Shown in pieces: positions 1-5,897 of a DNA stretch of 6,957 nt. A program made the position numbers and the translations under genes. Under the pieces are notes generated by a model that worked only from the letters and a program-made list of their open reading frames with translations, made no database searches and was not told where the DNA came from. Position 1 is the stretch's first letter, and each line of letters starts with the position of its first letter. Source of the stretch: Campylobacteraceae bacterium (GTDB lineage: Bacteria; Campylobacterota; Campylobacteria; Campylobacterales; Sulfurospirillaceae); contig JALUXQ010000205.1 in the NCBI GenBank assembly GCA_027013265.1, positions 1 through 6,957 on the forward strand. The letters are read 5' to 3'.

Positions 1-4
1 TTTG

Positions 5-16
5 CATTTTAATCCT
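5..16 (-). promoter_or_regulatory. Possible ribosome-binding site and start codon of the next gene, cut by the window edge
   Basis: On the minus strand the last bases read AAAAGGATTAAAATGCAAA. This places an AGGA Shine-Dalgarno core (13-16) five bases before an ATG (5-7). Only the start codon and one more codon fall inside the window, so no product can be named. The spacing and position, about 43 nt beyond the 3' end of the tRNA and on the same strand, suit a gene starting here. A chance ATG in AT-rich DNA is the alternative. Confidence 0.35.
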
Positions 17-22
17 TTTGAA

Positions 23-39
23 CTCTCAAACTTCGAGAG
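23..39. repeat. Small inverted repeat (5-bp stem) downstream of tRNA-Val
   Basis: CTCTC (23-27) and GAGAG (35-39) form a 5-bp stem with a 7-nt loop. A G-T wobble could extend it by one pair inside. It lies just past the 3' end of the tRNA. No T-run follows on either strand, so it does not qualify as an intrinsic terminator. It could be a processing hairpin between the tRNA and a downstream gene, or chance. Confidence 0.3.
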
Positions 40-49
40 AACAGTAATA

Positions 50-125
50 TGGTGGCCACGATTGGACTTGAACCAACGACCACTACCATGTCAAGGTAGT
101 GCTCTACCAACTGAGCTACGCGACC
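50..125 (-). tRNA. tRNA-Val (anticodon GAC)
   Basis: The reverse complement folds as a complete 76-nt cloverleaf. The acceptor stem is GGTCGCG with CGTGGCC, and the D arm is GCTC/GAGC around AGTTGGTA. The anticodon stem is CTACC/GGTAG with loop TTGACAT, and the T arm is GTTGG/CCAAT with loop TTCAAGT. The discriminator is A, and CCA is encoded in the DNA (50-52 on this strand). The anticodon GAC is at 90-92 and reads GUC and GUU valine codons. The gene lies about 50 nt after panE on the same strand. No clear terminator separates them, so it may be cut from a longer transcript as well as made from its own promoter. Confidence 0.97.
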
Positions 126-145
126 ATAAATATATTAGAGATAAG

Positions 146-151
146 ATAATA
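146..151 (-). promoter_or_regulatory. Candidate -10 box for the tRNA-Val
   Basis: TATTAT on the minus strand is one mismatch from TATAAT. It sits 20 nt before the tRNA 5' end, which leaves a short leader for RNase P to remove. T-rich DNA lies upstream but there is no recognisable -35 box. The whole 126-174 spacer is AT-rich, so chance matches are likely. Read-through from panE is an alternative source of the tRNA. Confidence 0.25.
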
Positions 152-174
152 CTTAAAAATTGCATAAAATAGAC

Positions 175-1092
175 TTAAATCACTCTTTTTAGAAGCTCGT
201 TGTACATATTATCCATATTTTTTATCTCTAAGCCTAACTCTTTTGCTGTATGGACTATATATCCTGTGAGTGACTCAAGCTCTGTTTTGTTTGAGCTTTC
301 AAAATCTATTTGCATAGATGTTTTTGAGTTATATGAAACATTTTGCACCTGTTTTATCACTTGATCTTTCTCTTTTTGTCCAATATCTATGTGACTTGCA
401 TTTGCTACCATGGTTATTTCATCAAGCACTTCTCTTAACAGACTCATCTTCTCTTCGAGTATATATCCCATAGGCTTTTCAAAATACGAGGTTAAGGTTG
501 CAAATGAGGATATTAGAAGGTATTTTGTCCAACAGTCATACTCTATATTTTGACTCAGCTTGGATTTTAGTCCACTTTCATTTAAAATATCAGCTAGCTT
601 TTGGAGTTTCCCTTGAAACCTATTGTTACTGTCACCAAAAACCAGATAAAATGTCAGTGCCTTCTTATGTATATATCCTGGCTCTTTTATATTTGAAAGT
701 ATATAGATACAGCCATCTAAAACTATACCCTTTTGAACATATCGACTTAACTCTACTTTATGATTTACACCATTTGAGAGTGGAATTATAAGAGTATCTT
801 CGTTCGAGTGTTGGTTTAGTGCTTTAGATATCTCTTTAAAAGAGTAGCTTTTTGTTGTGATAAAGATAACATCAAAGATCTCATGGCTCTCATCATTTTT
901 AGAATTTATCAGGCTTTTTGGCAAAACTACAAACTCATCTTTTACATCTTTTATCTTTAGCCCACTATTTTTTATAGCTTCATAGTGTTTTCCTCTTGCG
1001 AACAGCGAAATCTTTGCCAAATCTTTTTGAATCAATTTTGCACCTACATACCCGCCGACTCCGCCGACTCCTATTATCCCTATTTTAAGCAT
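175..1092 (-). CDS. panE: 2-dehydropantoate 2-reductase (ketopantoate reductase, PanE/ApbA family)
   Basis: This family reduces ketopantoate to pantoate with NADPH in the cytoplasm, a step in pantothenate and coenzyme A synthesis. The 305-residue product has the usual family length. A Rossmann dinucleotide-binding loop, GVGGVGG, lies at residues 8-14 straight after the first beta strand. The expected catalytic and substrate residues appear in order: Asn107 in LSNGVN, Lys190 in the WTKYLL segment, and Glu271 in TELESLTGY. These correspond to Asn98, Lys176 and Glu256 of the E. coli enzyme. The ATG overlaps the lspA stop by 8 nt (ATGCTTAA). AGGA sits 9 nt upstream inside lspA, which supports this start and suggests translational coupling. 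PanE-like paralogues acting on other 2-oxoacids exist, so the exact substrate is inferred. There is no pantothenate gene next to it. Confidence 0.87.
   Translation of the reverse strand: MLKIGIIGVGGVGGYVGAKLIQKDLAKISLFARGKHYEAIKNSGLKIKDVKDEFVVLPKSLINSKNDESHEIFDVIFITTKSYSFKEISKALNQHSNEDTLIIPLSNGVNHKVELSRYVQKGIVLDGCIYILSNIKEPGYIHKKALTFYLVFGDSNNRFQGKLQKLADILNESGLKSKLSQNIEYDCWTKYLLISSFATLTSYFEKPMGYILEEKMSLLREVLDEITMVANASHIDIGQKEKDQVIKQVQNVSYNSKTSMQIDFESSNKTELESLTGYIVHTAKELGLEIKNMDNMYNELLKRVI
1052..1071 (-). repeat. 9-bp tandem repeat encoding the PanE nucleotide-binding loop
   Basis: The plus strand reads CCGCCGACT twice in a row (1052-1060, 1061-1069) followed by CC. On the coding strand this is GGAGTCGGC-GGAGTCGGC-GG, encoding the Gly-Val-Gly repeats of the dinucleotide-binding motif at residues 8-13. 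It is markedly GC-rich for this gene. The motif has normal length, so no extra unit is inserted. Confidence 0.8.
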
Positions 1093-1531
1093 TTGATTTT
1101 TTCCTAAAATTCAAAAATATTATCCAAACAACAGCGATATCAATCATAACATCAGCAAAATTAAAAACAGCAAAATTAAACCATTTGTGCCAAAATATAT
1201 AATCCACAACCCCACCATGCACAAATCTATCGTGCAAATTCCCAATGCCTGCACCATAAAGTATGCCAATAGGGAGTGAATACTTCATAAATACGCTCTT
1301 CTCATACACAAGATAGATACTTATAAGCAAAAATATACCCAATTGAATATACTTCAAATACTCCTGCAAAAAAGAGAGCATAGAGAAAGCAACACCTTTA
1401 TTAAAAACCAAAATCAAAGATATATAGTCACTATCCCACCTAAAACCATTTAAAAATAGGGATTTTAAGTTTTGATCTATAAGGAAAATCCCCAAAGCTA
1501 TCAAAATAAAAGCTAAAAAATTTTTAGTCAT
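1085..1531 (-). CDS. lspA: Lipoprotein signal peptidase (signal peptidase II)
   Basis: LspA is an inner-membrane aspartyl protease that removes the signal peptide from diacylglyceryl-modified prolipoproteins, before the lipidated Cys. At 148 residues it is slightly short but typical. Four membrane segments are visible, at about residues 5-18, 61-76, 84-98 and 120-141. The conserved boxes appear in order: DQNLK (19-23), FNKGVAFS (43-50), GNLHDR (97-102), VVDY with catalytic Asp110, and NFAD with catalytic Asp127. The ATG overlaps the glmM stop by 8 nt (ATGACTAA), and panE overlaps its own stop the same way. The 20 nt before the ATG (TTTTTAAAAAAAGTGTTAA) hold no Shine-Dalgarno core, so initiation probably depends on ribosomes finishing glmM. 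The glmM-lspA pair is known from Campylobacter and Helicobacter relatives. Confidence 0.97.
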   Translation of the reverse strand: MTKNFLAFILIALGIFLIDQNLKSLFLNGFRWDSDYISLILVFNKGVAFSMLSFLQEYLKYIQLGIFLLISIYLVYEKSVFMKYSLPIGILYGAGIGNLHDRFVHGGVVDYIFWHKWFNFAVFNFADVMIDIAVVWIIFLNFRKKSNA

Positions 1532-2867
1532 TTAACACTTTTTTTAAAAATGTATATATTTTATTCATATGAATTTCTAAGGTTTTGTCATCTTTTCCTT
1601 CTAGTAAAATTCTAAGTAAATTTTCAGTGCCAGAATACCTAATCAAAACTCTTATACCTTCATCTTGTATCTCTTTGATTAATTCTTCATATCCGTTTAT
1701 CTTCTCAAGTGGAATTTTATTGATAACTGCGAGATTTTTTTGTAGTTGAGGATAGAGTTCAAATGGGTTAAAAAGCTGGCTTATAGGCTCTTGGTTTTGT
1801 AAAAAACATGCCATAACGGCAAGTGAAGATATAAGAGCATCACCAGTCTTTACATAATCAGAAAGTATGATATGTCCACTCTGCTCACCACCAAAATTCA
1901 AATCTTTCTGCCCTAAAACTTCAAGCACATGTTTATCGCCTACACTTGATCTGACAAGCGAAATCTCATGCTCACCAAGATAGTCTTCTAGTGCTTGATT
2001 GCTCATGACAGTAGCACACATGGAGCGCCCTTTTAAGCGATTTTCAACATTTAGATAAGTTGCTAGTTTTCCAAGAAGCTTATCTCCGTCGATAACATCT
2101 CCATTCTCATCTACTACGACTAACCTATCAGCATCCCCATCGAACGCGAAACCTACATCAGCTCTTAGTTTTCTCACCTCTTCACCAAGTATCTCAGGAT
2201 GCATAGCTCCACAATTCAGATTTATATTGCTACCGTTTGGAGTGTCATTTATAGTAACAACATCAGCTCCTAACTCCGAAAAAATAGTCGGAGCAACTTT
2301 GTATGCAGCCCCATTTGCAGTATCTAAGACAACTCTTATACCCTTTAGAGCAAGATTTTTAGGAAATGAATTTTTGATATGGACTATGTATCTGCCTATA
2401 ACATCATCAACTCTTTTTGATCTGCCTATGTCAAACTCTGTTTTTTGGTTCTCTTCTATTAGTTTTTCATCATGATATATCTTCTCTATCTGCGCTTCTG
2501 CTTTAACATCCAGTTTATTGCCAAATGAGTCAAAAAACTTTATGCCATTATCAAAGTATGGGTTGTGCGATGCGCTTATCATGATCCCAGCATCACACCT
2601 CATATCTTCAGTCAAAAAAGAGATAGCAGGAGTTGGCATAGGGCCTATTTGCCTTACATCATATCCAACCGCAGTAAGTCCTGAAACGATAGCATTTTCT
2701 ATCATATATCCACTTCTTCTTGTATCTTTTCCTATAAGAAACTTATTCGTAATGGAGTTTTTTCTAAAGTAAATCCCAGCCGCCATAGCCAAACGCATAG
2801 CGGTATAAGCATTGAGCTTTTTACCAGCCCTTCCTCTTACACCATCTGTTCCAAAAAGTTTTTTCAT
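1524..2867 (-). CDS. glmM: Phosphoglucosamine mutase
   Basis: GlmM converts glucosamine-6-phosphate to glucosamine-1-phosphate, which feeds UDP-GlcNAc for peptidoglycan and lipopolysaccharide. The product has 447 residues, normal for the family, and all four alpha-D-phosphohexomutase domains. The N-terminal KKLFGTDGVRG is diagnostic. The phosphoserine loop SASHNP is at 98-103, with Ser100 the likely phosphorylated residue. The magnesium loop DGDADR is at 243-248, the sugar-binding loop GEQSGH at 327-332, and the C-terminal phosphate loop RYSGTEN at 410-416. The last has Asn where many family members have Pro (GTEP). That is probably a lineage variant, since the rest of the loop is intact. A strong AAAGGAG (2876-2882) lies 8 nt before the ATG, which fixes the start. 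The 121-nt gap to the upstream MBL gene leaves room for a separate promoter. Confidence 0.98.
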   Translation of the reverse strand: MKKLFGTDGVRGRAGKKLNAYTAMRLAMAAGIYFRKNSITNKFLIGKDTRRSGYMIENAIVSGLTAVGYDVRQIGPMPTPAISFLTEDMRCDAGIMISASHNPYFDNGIKFFDSFGNKLDVKAEAQIEKIYHDEKLIEENQKTEFDIGRSKRVDDVIGRYIVHIKNSFPKNLALKGIRVVLDTANGAAYKVAPTIFSELGADVVTINDTPNGSNINLNCGAMHPEILGEEVRKLRADVGFAFDGDADRLVVVDENGDVIDGDKLLGKLATYLNVENRLKGRSMCATVMSNQALEDYLGEHEISLVRSSVGDKHVLEVLGQKDLNFGGEQSGHIILSDYVKTGDALISSLAVMACFLQNQEPISQLFNPFELYPQLQKNLAVINKIPLEKINGYEELIKEIQDEGIRVLIRYSGTENLLRILLEGKDDKTLEIHMNKIYTFLKKVLND

Positions 2868-2890
2868 TTTTATTTCTCCTTTGTTTATAA

Positions 2891-2896
2891 ATGATA
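2891..2896 (-). promoter_or_regulatory. Candidate -10 box for glmM-lspA-panE
   Basis: TATCAT on the minus strand (one mismatch from TATAAT) sits 8 nt before the glmM Shine-Dalgarno. AT-rich DNA lies upstream with a T-run (GTTTTTCAC) but no good -35 hexamer. The 121-nt gap before glmM makes an own promoter plausible. The match itself is weak. Confidence 0.27.
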
Positions 2897-2934
2897 TTTT
2901 AGTTTTTGCCCATTTGTGAAAAACTTAATGAGTA

Positions 2935-2956
2935 AGCTACTTTAGCTAAAGCTAAA
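2935..2956. repeat. Overlapping short palindromes between the MBL gene and glmM
   Basis: Several mutually exclusive inverted repeats share this stretch. AGCTA-CTT-TAGCT is at 2935-2947. The 12-bp perfect palindrome CTTTAGCTAAAG is at 2940-2951. TTTAGC-TAAA-GCTAAA, a 6-bp stem with a 4-nt loop, is at 2941-2956. GCTAAA is also directly repeated (2945-2950, 2951-2956). No T-run follows directly on the minus strand, so it is not a standard terminator. It could be a weak transcript-end structure for the MBL gene or a protein-binding site. Confidence 0.5.
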
Positions 2957-2988
2957 CAAGAAAAAATAAGAGTGGGCGCATTTAGCAA

Positions 2989-3909
2989 TCATGACCCCCA
3001 TGCTAATTGGTCATAATATGTACTCACATTATGATAATTTAACTTTTCATAATAAGGTACACGCTCTTTTTTAAATACATTGTCAGGAATTCTTATATCT
3101 TCCATATCAACATCATTTTCAACAGCTTTTTTTACCGTTGCTCTCAATACTTTCAAATAATTTAGAGATGGTCTGTAGGAATCTTTATCATATCTCTTTC
3201 CATGACCACCCAACACATACTTTGCATTGAGTTTTGATAATGTTTCTAGTGCTTTTATCCAACCGTCAACATTTGAATGCTTAGTATAATTTAGCATCCG
3301 CCCATTAAACACCATGTTTCCGACAAACAAAAAACTATCATTTGGACTATATATGGCTATATCACTTCTCTCTTCTGAAACTTTGCTGGGTTTTAAGATA
3401 GTTAGAGTTTTTTCAGAACCTTTTATCTTATATCCATCATCAACCAATGTATCTACCAATATAACTTTTGTATTTTTCAAATCTGCCTTTGACATTATCT
3501 TTTTCATGCGTGTAAATTTTGCTGGATTTTTTTTAATATCATCATTGATAGTTTTATGTCCTATAATTTTAGCGCCTAAATCCCTAAAAAAACTAACCCC
3601 TTGAGTTCTATCGTCATGGTAATTTGATAAAATAACACTTGAGACTTTTTTATTTGGATACTCTTTTTGCATCAAAGCATAAAACTCTTTCGCAAAATTA
3701 TAAGTTGGTCCTGCATCGAGGACGACTAAGCTATCTCCCATATTCACATAGCACATATTTGACACAAAACCTTTATTTGACTTTACTGGTGGATTAAAAT
3801 CACCAATTATACATGTGATATCTTTCGTGATTTTAATCGGCTTGAATATATATATATTTGCAAACAGACTTGTACTTAGTAGCAATACAGCTAAAATCAA
3901 TTTTTTCAT
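2989..3909 (-). CDS. Secreted metallo-beta-lactamase-fold protein, SoxH-like, with an atypical metal site
   Basis: The 306-residue product begins with a Sec signal peptide (MKKLILAVLL..., likely cut after SLFA at 17), so it should be periplasmic. The mature part has the MBL fold: N-terminal strands with NKGFVSN and VVLDAGP, a metal loop at 96-104, VGN at 196-198, GGHG at 234-237, and a C-terminal helix ending in NVSTYYDQL. The layout recalls SoxH and quinoprotein-relay metallohydrolases. The metal loop reads NYHDDRTQG, where H-x-H-x-D-H is standard: His116 is Asn and His121 is Arg. The second metal His looks replaced (SEERSD region), and the usual Gly-Asp or Gly-Cys is Gly-Asn198. His98, Asp100 and His236 remain. 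The substrate is unknown and catalysis uncertain. An ATG four codons upstream (3921) exists, but the Shine-Dalgarno favours the start given here. Confidence 0.85.
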   Translation of the reverse strand: MKKLILAVLLLSTSLFANIYIFKPIKITKDITCIIGDFNPPVKSNKGFVSNMCYVNMGDSLVVLDAGPTYNFAKEFYALMQKEYPNKKVSSVILSNYHDDRTQGVSFFRDLGAKIIGHKTINDDIKKNPAKFTRMKKIMSKADLKNTKVILVDTLVDDGYKIKGSEKTLTILKPSKVSEERSDIAIYSPNDSFLFVGNMVFNGRMLNYTKHSNVDGWIKALETLSKLNAKYVLGGHGKRYDKDSYRPSLNYLKVLRATVKKAVENDVDMEDIRIPDNVFKKERVPYYEKLNYHNVSTYYDQLAWGS

Positions 3910-3919
3910 CTCTTTCTCC
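3907..3919 (-). promoter_or_regulatory. Shine-Dalgarno that decides the MBL-protein start
   Basis: The minus strand reads ATGGAGAAAGAGATGAAA. The GGAG (3916-3919) overlaps the first ATG (3919-3921) and lies 6 nt before the second ATG (3907-3909). The first ATG is preceded only by ATAAAACAAAAAA, with no purine-rich core. The second ATG also gives a normal Sec signal peptide starting MKK. The longer 310-codon reading is therefore probably an over-extension. Confidence 0.75.
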
Positions 3920-3932
3920 ATTTTTTTGTTTT

Positions 3933-3938
3933 ATTATA
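3933..3938 (-). promoter_or_regulatory. Sigma70-type promoter (-10 TATAAT) for the MBL gene
   Basis: A perfect TATAAT on the minus strand lies 23 nt before the preferred MBL start codon. It predicts a transcript start near 3926 and a leader of about 17 nt, just long enough for the Shine-Dalgarno. No clear -35 is present (TTTGCT at 15-nt spacing is poor), as is common in Campylobacterota. It faces away from the surE promoter. Confidence 0.6.
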
Positions 3939-3990
3939 CACAAGGTCGTATTAAGCAAATGTTAACTTATCTTTTAGGCATGAATTTAGC

Positions 3991-4006
3991 CCTTTTTTGA
4001 TATAGT
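3991..4006 (+). promoter_or_regulatory. Sigma70-type promoter for surE-tcdA
   Basis: CCTTTTTTGATATAGT carries an extended -10 (TGA + TATAGT, 3998-4006) directly after a T-run, with further T-rich DNA upstream (TTTAG at 3985-3989). This is the T-rich, -35-poor layout known for Campylobacter and Helicobacter sigma70 promoters. Transcription would start near 4013, about 19 nt before the surE ATG. Confidence 0.6.
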
Positions 4007-4031
4007 TGTTCAAAAATTTAATAGGTAATTT

Positions 4032-4814
4032 ATGAAAAAGATACTTATAACAAATGATGATGGATTTGAGAGTGATGGACTTAGGGCTTTAGTCGAAGCT
4101 TTGAGACCTTTGGGGCATATAACAGTAGTTGCTCCTACTACTGAAAAGTCAGCTTGTGGGCACTCTTTGACGCTTACTAGACCATTGAGATTTATCTCTA
4201 TTGAGGATGATTTTTTCAAACTAGATGATGGAACGCCAAGTGATTGTGTCTATCTCTCCATGAATGCACTTTTCAAGGAAGATTCTAAGCCTGATTTAGT
4301 GGTTAGTGGCATAAACAAGGGCTCAAACATGGGCGAAGATATCACATATAGTGGAACTGCAAGTGCTGCTATGGAGGCTGTTTTACAAGGAGTTCCTGCT
4401 ATCGCTATATCTCAAGTTTATGATAAATCTCCTAGCAGTTTGACAAAAGAGAGCTATAAATTGTCTCAAACTGTCATATATGATATAGTCAAGAAGATTT
4501 TTGATGGTAATTTTCCGCTTGGTGAGAGAAGATTTCTAAATATAAATGTCCCTTTTACCAATAAATTTAAGGGTTATAAAATCACAAAAGCAGGATACAG
4601 GATATACGGCAATGATGCCCACCTGCACAGAAACCCTAGAGGAGAAGAGTACTATTGGCTTGGAACTCATGCACTTAGACACAAAGAGGCTCCGAACAAA
4701 GATTGTGATTTGAGCGCTATTACAGATGGATTTGTCTCAATCACGCCTATAAAGCTTGACATGAGTGCATATGATGAGATGGAAAACTTAAAAAAATGGA
4801 TAAAAGATGGATAG
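4032..4814 (+). CDS. surE: 5'/3'-nucleotidase SurE (survival protein)
   Basis: SurE is a cytoplasmic metal-dependent phosphatase. It removes phosphate from nucleoside 5'- and 3'-monophosphates and in some species cleaves short polyphosphate. The 260-residue product has the family length. It begins MKKILITNDDG, giving metal ligands Asp9 and Asp10. The other two ligands of the family, Ser40 in KSACGHS and Asn95 in VSGIN, are present. Other family landmarks are DGTPSDCV (66-73), the GxNxGxDxxYSGT run at 97-109 and AAMEA. Start support is AGG at 4023-4025, six bases before the ATG, behind a good promoter. It opens a plus-strand two-gene unit, and its stop overlaps the tcdA start by 8 nt. It is divergent from the MBL gene, with about 120 nt between start codons. 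Confidence 0.97.
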   Translation: MKKILITNDDGFESDGLRALVEALRPLGHITVVAPTTEKSACGHSLTLTRPLRFISIEDDFFKLDDGTPSDCVYLSMNALFKEDSKPDLVVSGINKGSNMGEDITYSGTASAAMEAVLQGVPAIAISQVYDKSPSSLTKESYKLSQTVIYDIVKKIFDGNFPLGERRFLNINVPFTNKFKGYKITKAGYRIYGNDAHLHRNPRGEEYYWLGTHALRHKEAPNKDCDLSAITDGFVSITPIKLDMSAYDEMENLKKWIKDG

Positions 4815-5442
4815 ATTTGCTAGATGTAAGATTCTCTTTGGAGATAATTTCGCCAAGATACAAAATGCCAAAATACTGCTTCTTGGAGTGGGTGGTGTTG
4901 GTGGATTTTGCCTTGAGGCACTATATCGCACAGGAGTCGGGCATATCACAATAGTTGACTTTGACACTTTTGATGTCACAAATCAAAATAGACAATTAGG
5001 CAGTGAAAATATAGGAGCGATAAAAGTTGATTCTCTTAGAAAAAATAGAGAAGAGATAGAGGCGATAAATATTAAAATAACACCATCTTGGGTGGATAAT
5101 TTTGATTTTGATAAATTTGATTTAGTGATTGACGCCATTGATGACATGAAGGCAAAAGTTGCGGTTGCAAATAGATGTTGTGATAAGCTCATAAGCTCTA
5201 TGGGTGGAGCAAAAAAACTAGATCCAACTTTAATACAAACCTCTTCTGTTTGGAAAACTCATGGTGATGGATTGGCAAAAAAACTTAGATATGAGCTAAG
5301 AAAAAGTGGCTTTAGCGGTGATTTTGATGTAGTTTTTTCTGCTGAGTCTCCAAAATGTCAAGGACTAGGAAGTTTTATGGGGGTTACTGGTAGTTTTGGT
5401 CTAACGCTTGCCTCCTTGGCAATCAAGAAGATATTAGCCTGA
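4807..5442 (+). CDS. tcdA: tRNA threonylcarbamoyladenosine dehydratase (TcdA/CsdL-like, ThiF/E1 superfamily)
   Basis: TcdA activates the carboxyl of t6A at tRNA position 37 with ATP and cyclises it to ct6A, in tRNAs that read ANN codons. The 211-residue product has a GVGGVGG nucleotide loop at 27-33, the acidic DFD at 51-53, and TNQNRQ at 58-63, which carries the Arg of the adenylation site. DAIDD is at 109-113, followed by GGAKKLDPT and an LRYELRK stretch typical of the TcdA branch. The paired CxxC zinc motifs of MoeB/ThiF are absent, which argues against those names. It is shorter than E. coli TcdA (about 268 residues), mainly through loss of an insert before the final GSFMGVTGSFG segment. 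The ATG overlaps the surE stop (ATGGATAG), with only a weak GGA seven bases upstream, so translation is probably coupled. Confidence 0.85.
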   Translation: MDRFARCKILFGDNFAKIQNAKILLLGVGGVGGFCLEALYRTGVGHITIVDFDTFDVTNQNRQLGSENIGAIKVDSLRKNREEIEAINIKITPSWVDNFDFDKFDLVIDAIDDMKAKVAVANRCCDKLISSMGGAKKLDPTLIQTSSVWKTHGDGLAKKLRYELRKSGFSGDFDVVFSAESPKCQGLGSFMGVTGSFGLTLASLAIKKILA

Positions 5443-5474
5443 TATTATTTTAGAATTTTTATATCACTTTTTTT
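5440..5474 (+). terminator. Weak terminator candidate at the end of tcdA
   Basis: TGATAT (5440-5445, including the tcdA stop) can pair with ATATCA (5461-5466) across a 15-nt loop. CTTTTTTT follows, with seven T at 5468-5474. The stem is short and AT-only apart from one G-C pair, so it would be a poor intrinsic terminator. It also overlaps the last codons of the convergent gene. It is the only terminator-like sequence seen at this convergent junction. Confidence 0.3.
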
Positions 5475-5897
5475 AATTTTGACCGTTTTTGCAAGGTTAT
5501 CTCTATACATATATATGTACTTTCTGCCTACATAGAGCAGATCTGCTTTGAAAGTGATATGTCCTAGCTGAAAAGTTTTATCTTTTTGCATGAAGAGGAT
5601 CTCACCGAAATACCTGCCAATAGGCTGATATAACGACAAGGCCGATAAAAATATACAGACAAGGTACAGCCTGATAAAAATCTTTGAAAACTTACAATAG
5701 AGCATCAGATAACCCACGATAAAAAAGATGGGCAAAAGAAGATAGAAATTTTGGTTGTCTATAAAAATTACATTAAAGTACTCGCCAATCTTATAAAATT
5801 CAAAATAGTGAAGTTTTATACCGATAAAATATAAAAAATCAAGTAAAGATATAAAGGCAAATCCCATAAAAAAACTATTAAACAGGCGATAAATCAT
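5445..5897 (-). CDS. Small membrane protein of unknown function
   Basis: I do not recognise this 150-residue protein. Three hydrophobic segments are visible, at about residues 7-27, 50-69 and 73-90. A soluble, lysine-rich C-terminal part (95-150) looks beta-rich, with LYVGRKYIYMYRD at 121-133 and an IKKSDIKILK end. Lys/Arg between segments 2 and 3 suggests that this short loop is cytoplasmic. That would put the C-terminal part outside, but its own positive charge argues the other way, so topology is open. It is the last gene of the carB-yrdC-like-membrane protein unit. It overlaps the preceding stop by 4 nt (ATGA) and has a near-perfect Shine-Dalgarno, so it is a real translated gene. It converges on tcdA with 2 nt between stops. 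No signal peptide, enzyme motif or Cys pair is seen. Confidence 0.82.
   Translation of the reverse strand: MIYRLFNSFFMGFAFISLLDFLYFIGIKLHYFEFYKIGEYFNVIFIDNQNFYLLLPIFFIVGYLMLYCKFSKIFIRLYLVCIFLSALSLYQPIGRYFGEILFMQKDKTFQLGHITFKADLLYVGRKYIYMYRDNLAKTVKIKKSDIKILK

Noticed and set aside
498..791. 97-codon plus-strand open frame
   Set aside because: It lies antisense inside panE, and its product has no recognisable motif. The panE frame carries all conserved residues.
2227..2772. Two plus-strand open frames of 82 and 84 codons
   Set aside because: Both are antisense shadows of glmM, whose frame holds the catalytic motifs at the same positions.
2960..3005. Possible terminator just after the MBL stop (TGGG...CCCA followed by ATTTTTTC on the minus strand)
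   Set aside because: Only 4 bp pair cleanly, with a long loop and 8 nt between the stem and the T-run. It is too weak to call.
3314..3604. 96-codon plus-strand open frame
   Set aside because: It is an antisense shadow of the MBL gene with low-complexity hydrophobic content, typical of reversed AT-rich coding DNA.
3815..4000. 61-codon plus-strand open frame reaching into the divergent intergenic region
   Set aside because: It starts antisense to the MBL signal peptide and crosses both promoters. Its hydrophobic look comes from the complement of the signal peptide region.
4010..5192. Three short minus-strand open frames (4010-4219, 4788-4979, 4983-5192)
   Set aside because: They are antisense to surE and tcdA, both of which have complete family motifs in the plus-strand frames.
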